Assembly: GCA_031400505.1 (NCBI GenBank)
Contig: JANNPZ010000026.1
Coordinates: forward strand, 1 to 64,000
Origin: JAIYDJ01 sp031400505
Lineage (GTDB): Bacteria > Pseudomonadota > Alphaproteobacteria > Rhodobacterales > Rhodobacteraceae
Length of the DNA stretch: 64,000 nucleotides
Reading direction: 5' to 3'
Shown here piece after piece: positions 18,980-28,369 of the stretch. The stretch's first letter is position 1. The number at the start of each line of letters is the position of its first letter. The notes under the pieces were generated by a model. That model made no database searches, was not told where the DNA came from, and saw nothing but the letters and a program-made list of their open reading frames with translations. The position numbers and the translations under genes were made by a program.

Positions 18980-19035
18980 CTCTTTCGTCTTGGCTCAAAT
19001 ATCCCACAGGGGGTCTGGGGGGTGTGAAACCCCCC
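18980..19035 (-). repeat. Dispersed GGGATATTTT palindromic element, copy 2
   Basis: On the minus strand: GGGGGG-TTTCACA-CCCCCC, then AGACCCCCTGTGGGATATTTGAG and CCAAGACGAAAG. It sits in the glgC-glgA gap, 45 bp after the glgC stop. If it terminates or stabilises mRNA ends, it would make glgC expression differ from the downstream glgA-glgX-pgm. Confidence 0.8.
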
Positions 19036-19080
19036 AGGTGTCCGGCACTCGGCCTCACCCCAAGGTCTGACCCCAGGGAC

Positions 19081-20352
19081 TCATCCCAGGGCCACCGCAC
19101 GCGCGTCCAGCATGTCCTGCGTGATCAGCACGATCCCCGCCTCGGTCCGACGGAACCACTTTGCATCCAGAATGGGATCTTCCCCGACCACCAGACCCTC
19201 GGGGATCACAACGCCGCGGTCAATCACGCAGTTCTTCAGCCGCGCCTTGCGGTTGACGATAACCTGAGGCAGTGCCACAACATATTCGAGCGTTGCAAAA
19301 CTATGCGTGCGGCAGCCGGTAAACAGCAGGCTGTTGCTCACTTCGGACCCCGATACGATGCAATCTCCCGACACCAGCGAACTTACCGCCGACCCGCGCC
19401 TGCCGTCTTCATTGTGAATGAACTTGGCCGGTGGCACGATTTCGGCATAGGTCCAGATCGGCCAGCTCTGGTCGTAAAGGTCAAGCTTCGGCACAAAATC
19501 GGTCAGGTCGATATTGGCCTGCCAGAACGCATCGATCGTGCCGACATCCCGCCAGTAGGGTTCCGTCTCCAACCCGCTGGTGACGCAGCTTTCCGAAAAC
19601 TGATGTGCCATAGCACGGCCGTTCTTCACGATATCCGGGATCAGGTCCATGCCGAAATCATGGCTGGAATTGACGTCCTCGCTATCTCGGATCAGCAATT
19701 CGCGCAGGAATTTCCAGTTGAAAACATAGATCCCCATCGACGCCAGCGCATGATCCGGATCGCCCGGAATGGCCGGCGGGTCCTTGGGCTTTTCCAGAAA
19801 CGCGGTGACGCGCATTTGGGGGTCCACATGCATCACGCCAAAGGCCACAGCCTCCATCCGCGGCACAGTCAGACAGCCGATGGTGACATCGGCGTTCGTC
19901 GCCACATGCTGTTGCAGCATGATCTCGTAATCCATCTTGTAGACATGGTCCCCGGCAAGGATCACCACGTATTCAACACCATAGCTGTCAACGATATCGA
20001 TGTTCTGCGTCACCGCATCGGCGGTACCCAGATACCACTTGTTCTCGCTGACCCGTTGCGAAGCAGGCAGGATGTCAAGGTATTCATTCCGCTCCGCCCG
20101 AAAGAATCCCCAGCCGCGCTGCATGTGGCGGATCAGGCTGTGGGCCTTGTACTGCGTGGCAATCGCCATCTTGCGGATGCCGCTGTTTAACGCATTCGAC
20201 AGGGCAAAGTCGATGATCCGGGTCTTGCCGCCAAAATAGACCGCCGGTTTGGCGCGGGTATCGGTCAACTCCTTGAGCCTGCTGCCCCTGCCCCCCGCCA
20301 GCACAAAGGCCATCGCCTGCGACGATAGCCGCGTGTTTGGTTTCGCCTTCAT
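19081..20352 (-). CDS. glgC: Glucose-1-phosphate adenylyltransferase
   Basis: The 423-aa ADP-glucose pyrophosphorylase makes ADP-glucose from ATP and glucose-1-phosphate, the committed step of glycogen synthesis. The nucleotide-binding loop is FVLAGGRGSRLKEL (about residues 16-29), followed by KPAVYFGGKTRIIDF. The catalytic-region motif WYLGTADAV is near 110, and FLEKPKDPP near 190 marks the sugar-phosphate site. The C-terminal third is a left-handed beta-helix. GGGAGG lies 6 bp before the ATG at 20352. It is separated from glgB by one base. Family enzymes are allosterically controlled by glycolytic intermediates. Confidence 0.96.
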   Translation of the reverse strand: MKAKPNTRLSSQAMAFVLAGGRGSRLKELTDTRAKPAVYFGGKTRIIDFALSNALNSGIRKMAIATQYKAHSLIRHMQRGWGFFRAERNEYLDILPASQRVSENKWYLGTADAVTQNIDIVDSYGVEYVVILAGDHVYKMDYEIMLQQHVATNADVTIGCLTVPRMEAVAFGVMHVDPQMRVTAFLEKPKDPPAIPGDPDHALASMGIYVFNWKFLRELLIRDSEDVNSSHDFGMDLIPDIVKNGRAMAHQFSESCVTSGLETEPYWRDVGTIDAFWQANIDLTDFVPKLDLYDQSWPIWTYAEIVPPAKFIHNEDGRRGSAVSSLVSGDCIVSGSEVSNSLLFTGCRTHSFATLEYVVALPQVIVNRKARLKNCVIDRGVVIPEGLVVGEDPILDAKWFRRTEAGIVLITQDMLDARAVALG

Positions 20353-20353
20353 G

Positions 20354-22573
20354 TCATCCTCCCTGAACGCGAGGCTTTTGCCCCGTCTGACGCGCCTGAA
20401 CTTGCTTGAGATAGACTGCCGACAGCGGCGGCAGTGTGACAAGACCCGAATGGGTCTGCCCGTTCCACGGCGTTTTCTCGACAATCACTCCACCCAGATT
20501 GCCACGGTTCCCGCCACCATAAAGTCCGGCATCGGTGTTCAGGATCTCTTCCCAGGCTCCCCCGCCCGGCAAGCCCACCCGCAGCCGCCGCTCTACCGGG
20601 GTCATGTTGACCGCAACCACCACAGGCGCATCGCCCACAGCCCCGAACCGCGCCCAGGCATAGGTCGATCCTTCGGCATCGTTGCTTTCCAGCCAGGCAA
20701 ACCCTTCAGCCCGCGTATCATTCACGTGCAGCGCCGGGGTATCCCGGTAAACCCGGTTCAGATCGCGCACCAGCGCCTGCATCCCGCCGTGCAAAGGGTG
20801 TTCAAGCAGATGCCAGTCCAGCGACTGCGCATGGTTCCATTCGGCGCCTTGGGCAAACTCGCAACCCATGAACAACAGCTTCTTGCCCGGATGCCCCCAC
20901 ATGAACCCGTAATAGGCCCGCAGGTTGGCGAATTTCTCCCATTCGGTTCCCGGCATCTTGGCCAGCATCGATCCTTTGCCATGCACCACTTCGTCATGGC
21001 TGATCGGCAGGACATAGTTCTCGCTCCAGGCGTAGACCAAACCAAAGGTCATCTGGTGATGGTGATACTTGCGGTAAAGCGGGTCCTTTTGCATGTAGGA
21101 CAGGGTGTCGTTCATCCAGCCCATGTTCCACTTGAACCCAAAGCCCAAGCCGCCGTGGTTCACCGGGCGCGATACGCCTGCAAAGGCCGTGCTTTCCTCG
21201 GCAATGGTCACAACACCGGGCACCCGGCCATAGGCCGCGATGTTCATGTTCTGCAGCACCGCGATGGCCTCGTAATTCTCGCGCCCGCCGTCCTTGTTGG
21301 GCAGCCCTTGGCCATCCTTGCGGCTGTAGTCGCGGTATAGCATCGACGCCACCGCATCGACGCGCAGCCCGTCGATGTGGAATTCCTCCAGCCAATACAG
21401 CGCGTTAGAGACAAGGTAGTTGGAAACCTCGACCCGGCCGTAGTTGTAGATCAGCGTGTTCCAGTCCTGATGGAACCCCTCGCGCGGGTCTTGATGTTCA
21501 TAAAGCGCGGTGCCGTCGAACCGCCCCAGCCCATGCGCGTCCGTCGGAAAATGCCCTGGCACCCAATCCAGCAGCACGCCCACCCCCCGCGCATGTGCAG
21601 CCTCGATGAAGGCGCGAAACTCGGGCGGAGTGCCGTGACGGATGGTTGGCGCGAAAAGGCCCACCGGCTGATAGCCCCAACTGCCGTCAAACGGAAATTC
21701 GCTGACCGGCATCAACTCGATATGGGTGAACCCCATGTCGGCCACGTAATCGACCAGTTGGGTTGCGAACTCGGCATAGGACAGCATCCGGTTGCCGGGC
21801 GCGCGCCGCCAGGACCCCAGATGCACCTCATAGACCGAAATCGGGGCGTCGATGTTCTGTGCCAACCCACGCCGCGCCATCCAGCCATCGTCCGCCCAGG
21901 CGGGTGCTGCCAGGCTGCGAACGACGGATGCGTTGGCCGGCGGATGTTCCGACCCGAACCCCACCGGATCGGCCTTCAAGGGCATAAGGTTGCCGCCCGG
22001 TCCGCGAATCTCGTATTTGTAGGTCGTGCCATCGCCCAGACCGGGAATGAACATTTCCCACACGCCGGTGGCCCCGCGCCTGCGCATCTGGTGGCGCCGT
22101 CCGTCCCAGATATTGAAATCGCCGACCACGGAAACCCGCTCGGCATTCGGGGCCCAGACGGCGAAATGTGTGCCCGCGACGCCCTCGTGCGTGATCAGAT
22201 GCGCCCCTAGCACATTCCACAGCCGGTTGTGGGTGCCCTCGCCCAGCAGGTATTCGTCGATTTCACCCAACACGGGACCAAAGCGGTAGGGGTCCTCGAA
22301 CTCCCATGTCGCGCCGCCGCCTGTCGCGCGCAACCGGTAGGGCTGGAAACTGTCCAACTCGGCCACGAACATTCCCGGGGCCTGCAACAGCGCCTGCGCC
22401 TCGATCGGCGCAGCTTTCGGGCCTATCACGCATAGCCGATCCGCCCCGGGTACAAACGCCGTGACCACCCAGGCCTGACCGCGCTGGTGCAAGCCAAGGA
22501 CCGAAAACGGATCACCATGCCGACCCTCGGCTATGGCCCAGGCCGCGCCATCCTCGATCAGACGTTCTTTCAT
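20354..22573 (-). CDS. glgB: 1,4-alpha-glucan branching enzyme
   Basis: The 739-aa GH13 enzyme transfers alpha-1,4 segments to form alpha-1,6 branches. Two N-terminal CBM48-like domains precede the barrel. The four conserved regions are visible: DWVPGHFP (about 345), GLRVDAVASMLYRDYSR with the nucleophile Asp (about 410), TIAEESTAF with the acid/base Glu (about 463) and PISHDEVVHGKGSM (about 532). ISVYEVHLGSWRR is the family signature ahead of the barrel. The start at 22573 follows GGGAGG; a TTG further upstream at 22600 is less likely. It lies 42 bp after glgP and 1 bp before glgC. Confidence 0.96.
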   Translation of the reverse strand: MKERLIEDGAAWAIAEGRHGDPFSVLGLHQRGQAWVVTAFVPGADRLCVIGPKAAPIEAQALLQAPGMFVAELDSFQPYRLRATGGGATWEFEDPYRFGPVLGEIDEYLLGEGTHNRLWNVLGAHLITHEGVAGTHFAVWAPNAERVSVVGDFNIWDGRRHQMRRRGATGVWEMFIPGLGDGTTYKYEIRGPGGNLMPLKADPVGFGSEHPPANASVVRSLAAPAWADDGWMARRGLAQNIDAPISVYEVHLGSWRRAPGNRMLSYAEFATQLVDYVADMGFTHIELMPVSEFPFDGSWGYQPVGLFAPTIRHGTPPEFRAFIEAAHARGVGVLLDWVPGHFPTDAHGLGRFDGTALYEHQDPREGFHQDWNTLIYNYGRVEVSNYLVSNALYWLEEFHIDGLRVDAVASMLYRDYSRKDGQGLPNKDGGRENYEAIAVLQNMNIAAYGRVPGVVTIAEESTAFAGVSRPVNHGGLGFGFKWNMGWMNDTLSYMQKDPLYRKYHHHQMTFGLVYAWSENYVLPISHDEVVHGKGSMLAKMPGTEWEKFANLRAYYGFMWGHPGKKLLFMGCEFAQGAEWNHAQSLDWHLLEHPLHGGMQALVRDLNRVYRDTPALHVNDTRAEGFAWLESNDAEGSTYAWARFGAVGDAPVVVAVNMTPVERRLRVGLPGGGAWEEILNTDAGLYGGGNRGNLGGVIVEKTPWNGQTHSGLVTLPPLSAVYLKQVQARQTGQKPRVQGG

Positions 22574-22615
22574 GGCATTCGCCTCCCAACGAGCAGCCAA
22601 ACGCCAACCCCATGC

Positions 22616-25009
22616 CTACAGGGCAGAGGTCACCGACCAGATGTCCTTCATGTAACTCTTGATGGTGCGATCGGACGAAAAGAACCCCGACCGCGCTGTG
22701 TTCATCGCCGCCATCCGCAGCCAGCGGTCCCTGTCGGCATAGGCCAGATCGACCAGCCCCTGTGCCCTGTCGTAGGCGTCAAAGTCGCTTGCGACAAGGA
22801 AATAGTCATGGTTCCAGACACGGTGCACCAGAGCATGATAGCGGTTTGGCTGCTCGGGGCTGAACCGGCCTTCTGCAATCATCTGCAAGACGTCCTGCAA
22901 CGGCTGCGACGCCTCGATCGCCTTGCGGCTGTGGTCAGGATCCGTGCGGCGTGCCGCAGCCTCGTCAGACGTCATGCCGAACAGAAAAAAGTCTTCTGCC
23001 CCAACCTCTTGCAGGATTTCCACATTGGCACCGTCCAGCGTGCCAATGGTCGGAGCTCCGTTCATCATGAACTTCATGTTCCCGGTGCCCGACGCCTCTT
23101 TTCCGGCGGTGCTGATCTGTTCCGACAGATCTGCCGCCGGGATCAGGTGTTCGGCCATGCTGACGTTGTAGTTGGCCGGATAGATCACCTTCAACAGATC
23201 GCCTGTTTCAGGGTCAGCGTTAATAACCGCCGCCACATCATTGATAAGATGGATTATTTCCTTTGCGACAGCATAGCCCGGCGCAGATTTTCCGCCAAAA
23301 ATCTTGACGCGCGGGACCCAGTGGCCGTTCGGGTCTGCCTTGATCCGGCCCCAGTGGGCGATGGTTTGCAGGATGTTCAGCAGCTGCCGCTTGTATTCAT
23401 GGATCCGCTTGATCTGCACATCGAACAGCGCGTCGGGGTTGACTTGCACCCCGCATTGCGCCGAAATCCACGCCCCAAGCGCCACCTTGTTGACCCGCTT
23501 GGCTGCGCCGAACTCGGCCAGAAACGCGGCATCGTCCACGTGCCGCACCAGCCCGTCAAGCTGGTCCAGATTTGCCTCCCACCCTTCACCGACCGTGCGC
23601 GTGATCAGCCCCGACAAGGCGGGGTTGCACATGTTAAGCCAGCGGCGCGGTGTGACGCCATTGGTCTGGTTCACGATGCGCTCGGGGTGCAGGCGGTGCA
23701 ATTCAGGAAACAGGTTCTTCTTAATCAGGTCGCTGTGCAGGGCCGATACCCCGTTCACTTTGTGCGCCATCACAAAGGCCAACTCGCCCATCCGTACCTC
23801 GTGATGCTTGACGATGCCCACGTAGTGCGGCCGGTTCGGGTAAGTGCGGCGGTGCCAGCCGTCGATGCGTTCGACGATCTGCATGTGGCGCGGCAGCACG
23901 GTGCCGAAAGTGAAGGTCGCCCACCGTTCCAGCGCTTCGGGCAGAAGGGTGTGGTTGGTGTAGCCCAGACACTGCCGCGCGGTGTTCAAGGCCGGCTCGA
24001 AGTCCATCGCGTGTTCGTCGGTCAAAAGCCGGATCAGTTCCGGACCGGCAATCGCAGGATGGGTGTCGTTCATCTGGATGGCCACATGCTGTGGCAGCTT
24101 GGTCATGTCGGAATGCGTCGATTTGAACCGCCGCAGAATGTCCTGCAGCGCGGCAGACGTCAGGAAATACTCTTGCTTCAGGCGCAACTCCTTGCCCTGA
24201 TACGTGGTGTCGTCGGGGTACAACACCCGGCTAAGCGTGCGCGCCAGCGCCTCGGGCTCTGCCGCTGCGGCATAGTCACCCCGGTTGAACCGGGCGAGGT
24301 CGAACTGCGTCGTCGATTTTGCCGCCCAAAGCCGCAACGTGTTGGCCCATTTGCCCTGCCAGCCGACAACCGGTGTGTCATGGGCGGAAGCGGTGACTGT
24401 TTCGCCGGGCACCCAGACCTCTCGCCCGCCGATGGTGCGCACGTCGCCCTTGAAGCCGATGGTGTAAGACGATTCCGGACGCTCGAAATCCCATGGGTTG
24501 CGCTGGCTGAGCCAGTCTTCCGGCGTTTCCACCTGTTGGCCACCCTCGAACCGCTGGCGGAACAGCCCATGTTCATAGCGGATGCCATAACCATAGGCGG
24601 GGCACCCCAACGTCGCCATGCTTTCCATGAAACAGGCCGCAAGCCGCCCAAGCCCACCATTCCCCAGCGCCGCATCAGGCTCGTCTTCAATGATGGCCCG
24701 GAAATCTTGCCCGAACCCCGCCATCACCTCGACAGCCATATCCCGAAGGCCCAGATTTACCGTGGCGTCTTCAAGGATCCGCCCGATCAGGAATTCCATC
24801 GACAGATAGTAGACGCGCTTGTGATCGCCAGCCCAGGTCTTGCGGGTGCTGGCAAACCACGGCTCGACGATACGGTCACGGATGGCAAAGGACAAGGCCA
24901 TCCGCCAGTCATAAACGCTCGCGTTCGGGGCATCCTTGCCCAGCGTGAAGGTCAGGTGACGCAAAACGTCATTCTGCAGCAGATTTGGGGTCAGGCTCAG
25001 GTCGTTCAC
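22616..25009 (-). CDS. glgP: Glycogen/alpha-glucan phosphorylase
   Basis: The 797-aa GT35 enzyme phosphorolyses alpha-1,4 ends to glucose-1-phosphate with pyridoxal phosphate as cofactor. The PLP region EASGTGNMKFMMNGAPTIGT, with the Schiff-base Lys, is near residue 640. GNGGLGRLAACFMES (about 115-130) is the conserved substrate-site segment. Length is typical for bacterial GlgP. It starts with GTG at 25009 (MNDLSLTPN). As first gene of the glycogen operon it should follow the main promoter in 25010-25323. Confidence 0.95.
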   Translation of the reverse strand: MNDLSLTPNLLQNDVLRHLTFTLGKDAPNASVYDWRMALSFAIRDRIVEPWFASTRKTWAGDHKRVYYLSMEFLIGRILEDATVNLGLRDMAVEVMAGFGQDFRAIIEDEPDAALGNGGLGRLAACFMESMATLGCPAYGYGIRYEHGLFRQRFEGGQQVETPEDWLSQRNPWDFERPESSYTIGFKGDVRTIGGREVWVPGETVTASAHDTPVVGWQGKWANTLRLWAAKSTTQFDLARFNRGDYAAAAEPEALARTLSRVLYPDDTTYQGKELRLKQEYFLTSAALQDILRRFKSTHSDMTKLPQHVAIQMNDTHPAIAGPELIRLLTDEHAMDFEPALNTARQCLGYTNHTLLPEALERWATFTFGTVLPRHMQIVERIDGWHRRTYPNRPHYVGIVKHHEVRMGELAFVMAHKVNGVSALHSDLIKKNLFPELHRLHPERIVNQTNGVTPRRWLNMCNPALSGLITRTVGEGWEANLDQLDGLVRHVDDAAFLAEFGAAKRVNKVALGAWISAQCGVQVNPDALFDVQIKRIHEYKRQLLNILQTIAHWGRIKADPNGHWVPRVKIFGGKSAPGYAVAKEIIHLINDVAAVINADPETGDLLKVIYPANYNVSMAEHLIPAADLSEQISTAGKEASGTGNMKFMMNGAPTIGTLDGANVEILQEVGAEDFFLFGMTSDEAAARRTDPDHSRKAIEASQPLQDVLQMIAEGRFSPEQPNRYHALVHRVWNHDYFLVASDFDAYDRAQGLVDLAYADRDRWLRMAAMNTARSGFFSSDRTIKSYMKDIWSVTSAL

Positions 25010-25323
25010 AGTTACATCCGCATATCAAATTCAGATTTGGGTCAACCTAGAGGGGCCAAAGATCGCGTCAAGCAAAAGTCTGCCAGCCAAGAAGGTGCAC
25101 ATATCGGAAGCCTACTCTTAACCTATGTTAGCGCAAACACGACGCAGTTTCATTCAGAAATTTCATGATTTTCCAGTATCCTGCAAAAACACCCTGGCCG
25201 GCTACGCTCCACCTGCAACAGGCCCGGACAATGCTGCCGTACCGGGAAAGCGTACCAAACCGCAGTTGAAAAAAACACCCATCAAACATGACACCGTGTT
25301 GACAACCCGGCAACGCCCGATCT
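25010..25323. other. 314-bp intergenic region upstream of the glycogen operon
   Basis: It lies between the end of copA and the start of glgP, both on the minus strand, and is more AT-rich than its surroundings. On the minus strand there are TTGACG (25070 region) and TTGACC (25053 region) hexamers as possible -35 boxes, but no clear -10. No terminator-like hairpin and no gene were recognised. Confidence 0.35.
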
Positions 25324-27720
25324 TCACGCCAACCTGAACCGCCGCAACCGCAAGGCGTTGCCCAGCACGAACACCGAAGACACAGCCATCGCGCCTGCCG
25401 CCAGCATCGGCGAAAGCGCGGGCCCGCCAAATGGCACCAGCACCCCCGCTGCCACAGGGATCAGCGCGACGTTATAGCCGAACGCCCAGACCAGATTCTG
25501 GCGGATGTTGCGCATGACGGCACGACTAAGCGCAATCGCGCGCGCCACTGCCGCTGGGTCACCGGTCATCAAGACAACTTCGCCTGCTTCGATCGCAACG
25601 TCGCTGCCCTGCCCCATCGCAATCCCGACATCCGCCGCTGCCAGGGCCGGCGCATCGTTGATCCCATCGCCAACAAAGGCCACGCCCGCGCCCATATCGC
25701 GGATCAAGTCCAGTTTGCCTTCCGGCAGCACGCCGGCATAGACTTTGCCGATGCCCAGACTTGCCGCCACCATGCCCGCCGCCGCCACCGTATCCCCCGA
25801 AATCATCGCAACTTCGACACCAAGCGCACGCAACCCGGCAACTGCGGAACTCGCCTGCGGCTTGACCCGGTCAGCAACTGCAATCAGCCCGATGACAACG
25901 CCTGCCCGTGCTACGAACAACACCGACTGGCCCTGCGCCGCTGCATGATCTGCCTCTGCCAGCAACGCCTCTGGTACCGACCCGAACATTCGCGCAGCAC
26001 CCACGGCTACGGTTTCGCCTGCCACCACGGCCTGCGCGCCGTACCCGGGTCGCGCGACGAACTCGGTCGCTTTCGGCACGATCACGCCCCGCAGCACGGC
26101 TTCTGCCAGAACGGCGGATGCCAAGGGATGCTCCGACCCCTGTTCGACCGCCGCCGCCAATGCCAGCACATCGCCTGAAACAGTCACCACCGCAGGATGT
26201 CCTTCGGTCAATGTGCCGGTCTTGTCGAACGCCACCCTCCTGACCCGCGCCAGCGACTGCATCGCAGCGCCACGCCGGAACAGCACGCCCATCTCGGCCG
26301 CGCGACCCGACCCTACGAGGATCGATACCGGCACCGCCAGCCCCATCGCGCAGGGACAGGCGATGATCAGAACCGCAACTCCGGCCACCATCGCAGGGCC
26401 GACCTCCGGCCCAAAGGTCAGCCACAACGCCACAGTGATCACGGAAATCCCCATCACCACCGGCACGAACCACAGCGTGATGCGGTCCACCAGCGCCTGC
26501 ACAGGCAGTTTCGCGCCTTGCGCTGCCTCGACCAGTGACACGATCCGCGCCAGCACCGTGTCCGCGCCCACGGCCTGCACCGTCACCGTAAGCGCGCCCG
26601 TCCCGTTCACGGTGCCGCCGATCACCCGGTCACCCACAGCTTTGACCACCGGCTGCGGTTCGCCCGTCAGCATCGCCTCGTCAACCGCAGACCCGCCCGC
26701 CATAACCACGCCATCGACCGGAACCCGGTCGCCGGCCCGTATCTGGACGACCATGCCGGGCACCAGCGCCGCCACCGCCAGATCTGTCACCGCGCCGGCC
26801 TGCACCACATGCGCAACGACCGGCTGCATCCGCACCAGCCGCGAGATCGCGGCACCGGCCCGCCCGCGTGCCCGCGCCTCCAGCGACCGACCGAGCAAGA
26901 TCAGCACCACGATCACCGCCGCCGATTCGAAATAGACCGCCGGATCCGGCACAAGTCCGGGCCAAACCGTAACCAGCGCCGACCAGCCAAACGCAGCTAT
27001 AGTCCCCACGGCCACCAGCGCGTTCATATCCGGCGCACCGCGCAGCAAGGCAGGCACACCCTTGGCAAAGAACACCCGCCCCGGTCCGGCAAGGACCATT
27101 GCCACCAACAGCATCTGCACAAACGGCCAGGCCCGGCCAAGACCTGCCGCCCAGTGATGTACCGCAGGGATCAGATGGCCCCCCATCTCGATGACGAACA
27201 CCGGCAACGTCAACGCCGCCGCCACGGCAAACCGCCGCCACAGCGCCTGCTCTTCGACTTTCGGATCGTCGGGGGGCGTGGCTTGGGCGATCGGGGTCGC
27301 GGCAAAGCCCGCACGTCCCACCGCTGCGACCAGGGCGGCCTCTGCGACCGGCTCCCACAGGGTGACCACCCCGCGACGCGTCGCAAGATTGGCAACTGCC
27401 CCCGCAACCCCCGGCACCGAACGCAACACCCGTTCAACCCGTCCGGTGCACGACGCACAGCTCATGCCATCGATCGCCAGGACCGCTTTGGATTGCCGCA
27501 CAGGATAGCCGGCGCTGGCCAAAGCCGCTGCCAGACTGGACCGGCTTGCAGGTGCCGCAAACTCTATCTCGGCGCGCTGCGTGGTCAGATTGACACGCGC
27601 CGCAATCACACCCGGCGTGGCCAGCAATGCCGCCTCGGCGCGTCCGATGCACGATGCGCAGCTAAGGCCGTCCAGCGAAAGCCGCGCAATCTCCGATGGC
27701 TGATCGATCACTTTGTCCAT
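25324..27720 (-). CDS. copA: Copper-translocating P1B-type ATPase
   Basis: The 798-aa ATPase pumps Cu(I) out of the cytoplasm. Two N-terminal heavy-metal-associated domains carry CASC at residues 21-24 and 88-91. The membrane CPC motif is at 455-457 (IACPCAMGLAVP), the phosphorylation site DKTGTLTEG starts at 499, the nucleotide-domain SEHPLAS follows, and the hinge GDGINDAPAL is near 720. The actuator TGEP is at 352-355. The last membrane helix has the MxxSS motif (AGAMAVSSVF) typical of the Cu(I) P1B-1 class. The start at 27720 is chosen because longer frames would overlap the divergent copZ. Regulation by a copper sensor is likely but no regulator gene is in the window. Confidence 0.95.
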   Translation of the reverse strand: MDKVIDQPSEIARLSLDGLSCASCIGRAEAALLATPGVIAARVNLTTQRAEIEFAAPASRSSLAAALASAGYPVRQSKAVLAIDGMSCASCTGRVERVLRSVPGVAGAVANLATRRGVVTLWEPVAEAALVAAVGRAGFAATPIAQATPPDDPKVEEQALWRRFAVAAALTLPVFVIEMGGHLIPAVHHWAAGLGRAWPFVQMLLVAMVLAGPGRVFFAKGVPALLRGAPDMNALVAVGTIAAFGWSALVTVWPGLVPDPAVYFESAAVIVVLILLGRSLEARARGRAGAAISRLVRMQPVVAHVVQAGAVTDLAVAALVPGMVVQIRAGDRVPVDGVVMAGGSAVDEAMLTGEPQPVVKAVGDRVIGGTVNGTGALTVTVQAVGADTVLARIVSLVEAAQGAKLPVQALVDRITLWFVPVVMGISVITVALWLTFGPEVGPAMVAGVAVLIIACPCAMGLAVPVSILVGSGRAAEMGVLFRRGAAMQSLARVRRVAFDKTGTLTEGHPAVVTVSGDVLALAAAVEQGSEHPLASAVLAEAVLRGVIVPKATEFVARPGYGAQAVVAGETVAVGAARMFGSVPEALLAEADHAAAQGQSVLFVARAGVVIGLIAVADRVKPQASSAVAGLRALGVEVAMISGDTVAAAGMVAASLGIGKVYAGVLPEGKLDLIRDMGAGVAFVGDGINDAPALAAADVGIAMGQGSDVAIEAGEVVLMTGDPAAVARAIALSRAVMRNIRQNLVWAFGYNVALIPVAAGVLVPFGGPALSPMLAAGAMAVSSVFVLGNALRLRRFRLA

Positions 27721-27817
27721 CCGCCAGACATACGCACCGGACCGGCCGACAACAAGCGCACCCCTTGACGACGCGGCGATTTGGTCGTTTCGTCGGGGCC
27801 ACTCCAAGGAGTTTGCA

Positions 27818-28024
27818 ATGACCCGCCTGTCCGTACCCGATATGTCATGCAACCACTGCAAGGCATCCGTTGAAACCGCATTGTCTGCCTTGCCCGACAG
27901 CGGAACGATCACTGTCGATCTTGCGCAAGGCGCAGTCACGGTCAGCGGCACCGCCCCCGCTGCATTGCTGATCAGCGCACTGGCGACCATCGGCTTTCCC
28001 GCGCAGGTCATCCCGCAAGGCTGA
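27818..28024 (+). CDS. copZ: CopZ-like copper chaperone (HMA domain)
   Basis: The 68-aa single heavy-metal-associated domain begins MTRLSVPDMSCNHC, and the CxxC metal site is at about residues 11-14. The rest follows the beta-alpha-beta-beta-alpha-beta fold. It delivers Cu(I) to CopA. AAGGAG lies 8 bp before the ATG. It is divergent from copA with 97 bp between the starts, so a shared copper-responsive control region is expected there; I could not recognise a definite CueR box. Confidence 0.9.
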   Translation: MTRLSVPDMSCNHCKASVETALSALPDSGTITVDLAQGAVTVSGTAPAALLISALATIGFPAQVIPQG

Positions 28025-28055
28025 CGCGCTTTGCTGCGAATACCCTGCAAGTGAA

Positions 28056-28071
28056 GGCGTGATGTCACGCC
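28056..28071. promoter_or_regulatory. Perfect 16-bp palindromic site GGCGTGA-TG-TCACGCC
   Basis: Two perfect 7-bp arms around TG lie 32 bp after the copZ stop. It could be the stem of a short copZ-end hairpin or an operator for the downstream small gene. It does not match FnrL or CRP consensus layouts. Confidence 0.3.
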
Positions 28072-28169
28072 AGCCCGAATTCGTGCCATAGATCGGTCAC
28101 GCGCGGGGCCAACACTTGACAAATGTTTGGTTTCAACTCAGCAAACTAAAAAACGACCGGAGCAGCAGC

Positions 28170-28301
28170 GTGACCACGACCCCCAAACCAGGCGCACAGC
28201 AAGGCAGCCAGAGCACACCCGTCCAACAACAGGGCCAATCCCAAAAACCCGCGCCGCAGCAAGGCAGCACGCCGGTTATCCGCGATTGGGCGGCGATCTG
28301 A
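28170..28301 (+). CDS. Possible 43-aa Gln/Pro-rich small protein
   Basis: A GTG at 28170, with CGGAGC eight bases upstream, opens a 43-codon frame of low complexity (many Q, P, T, S) ending in TPVIRDWAAI. Two copies of GCAAGGCAGC occur within it. A TTGACA at 28116-28121 could be the -35 of its promoter. The composition bias towards Gln with a defined C-terminus suggests a real but unrecognised small protein; no family is known to me. It could also be non-coding. Confidence 0.4.
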   Translation: MTTTPKPGAQQGSQSTPVQQQGQSQKPAPQQGSTPVIRDWAAI

Positions 28302-28369
28302 TCCGTCACCCCTTGGCAGGCGCGGGCATCGCCGTTTAGGCTCGTGCGCATGTCATCGGGATGATCGCC

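Noticed and set aside
19036..19100. GlgA start at 19100
   Set aside because: The extra 47 codons run through the dispersed palindromic element and the glgC end; MTGRVLSVASE at 18959 is the family N-terminus.
22487..25168. 893-codon plus-strand frame opposite glgP
   Set aside because: It is antisense to a full-length glycogen phosphorylase with intact motifs; long antisense frames are common in GC-rich genes with strong third-position GC bias.
27721..28122. N-terminal extension of the copper ATPase to 28122
   Set aside because: It would be antisense to the copZ gene, and the extension has no HMA or membrane features; the family start is at 27720.
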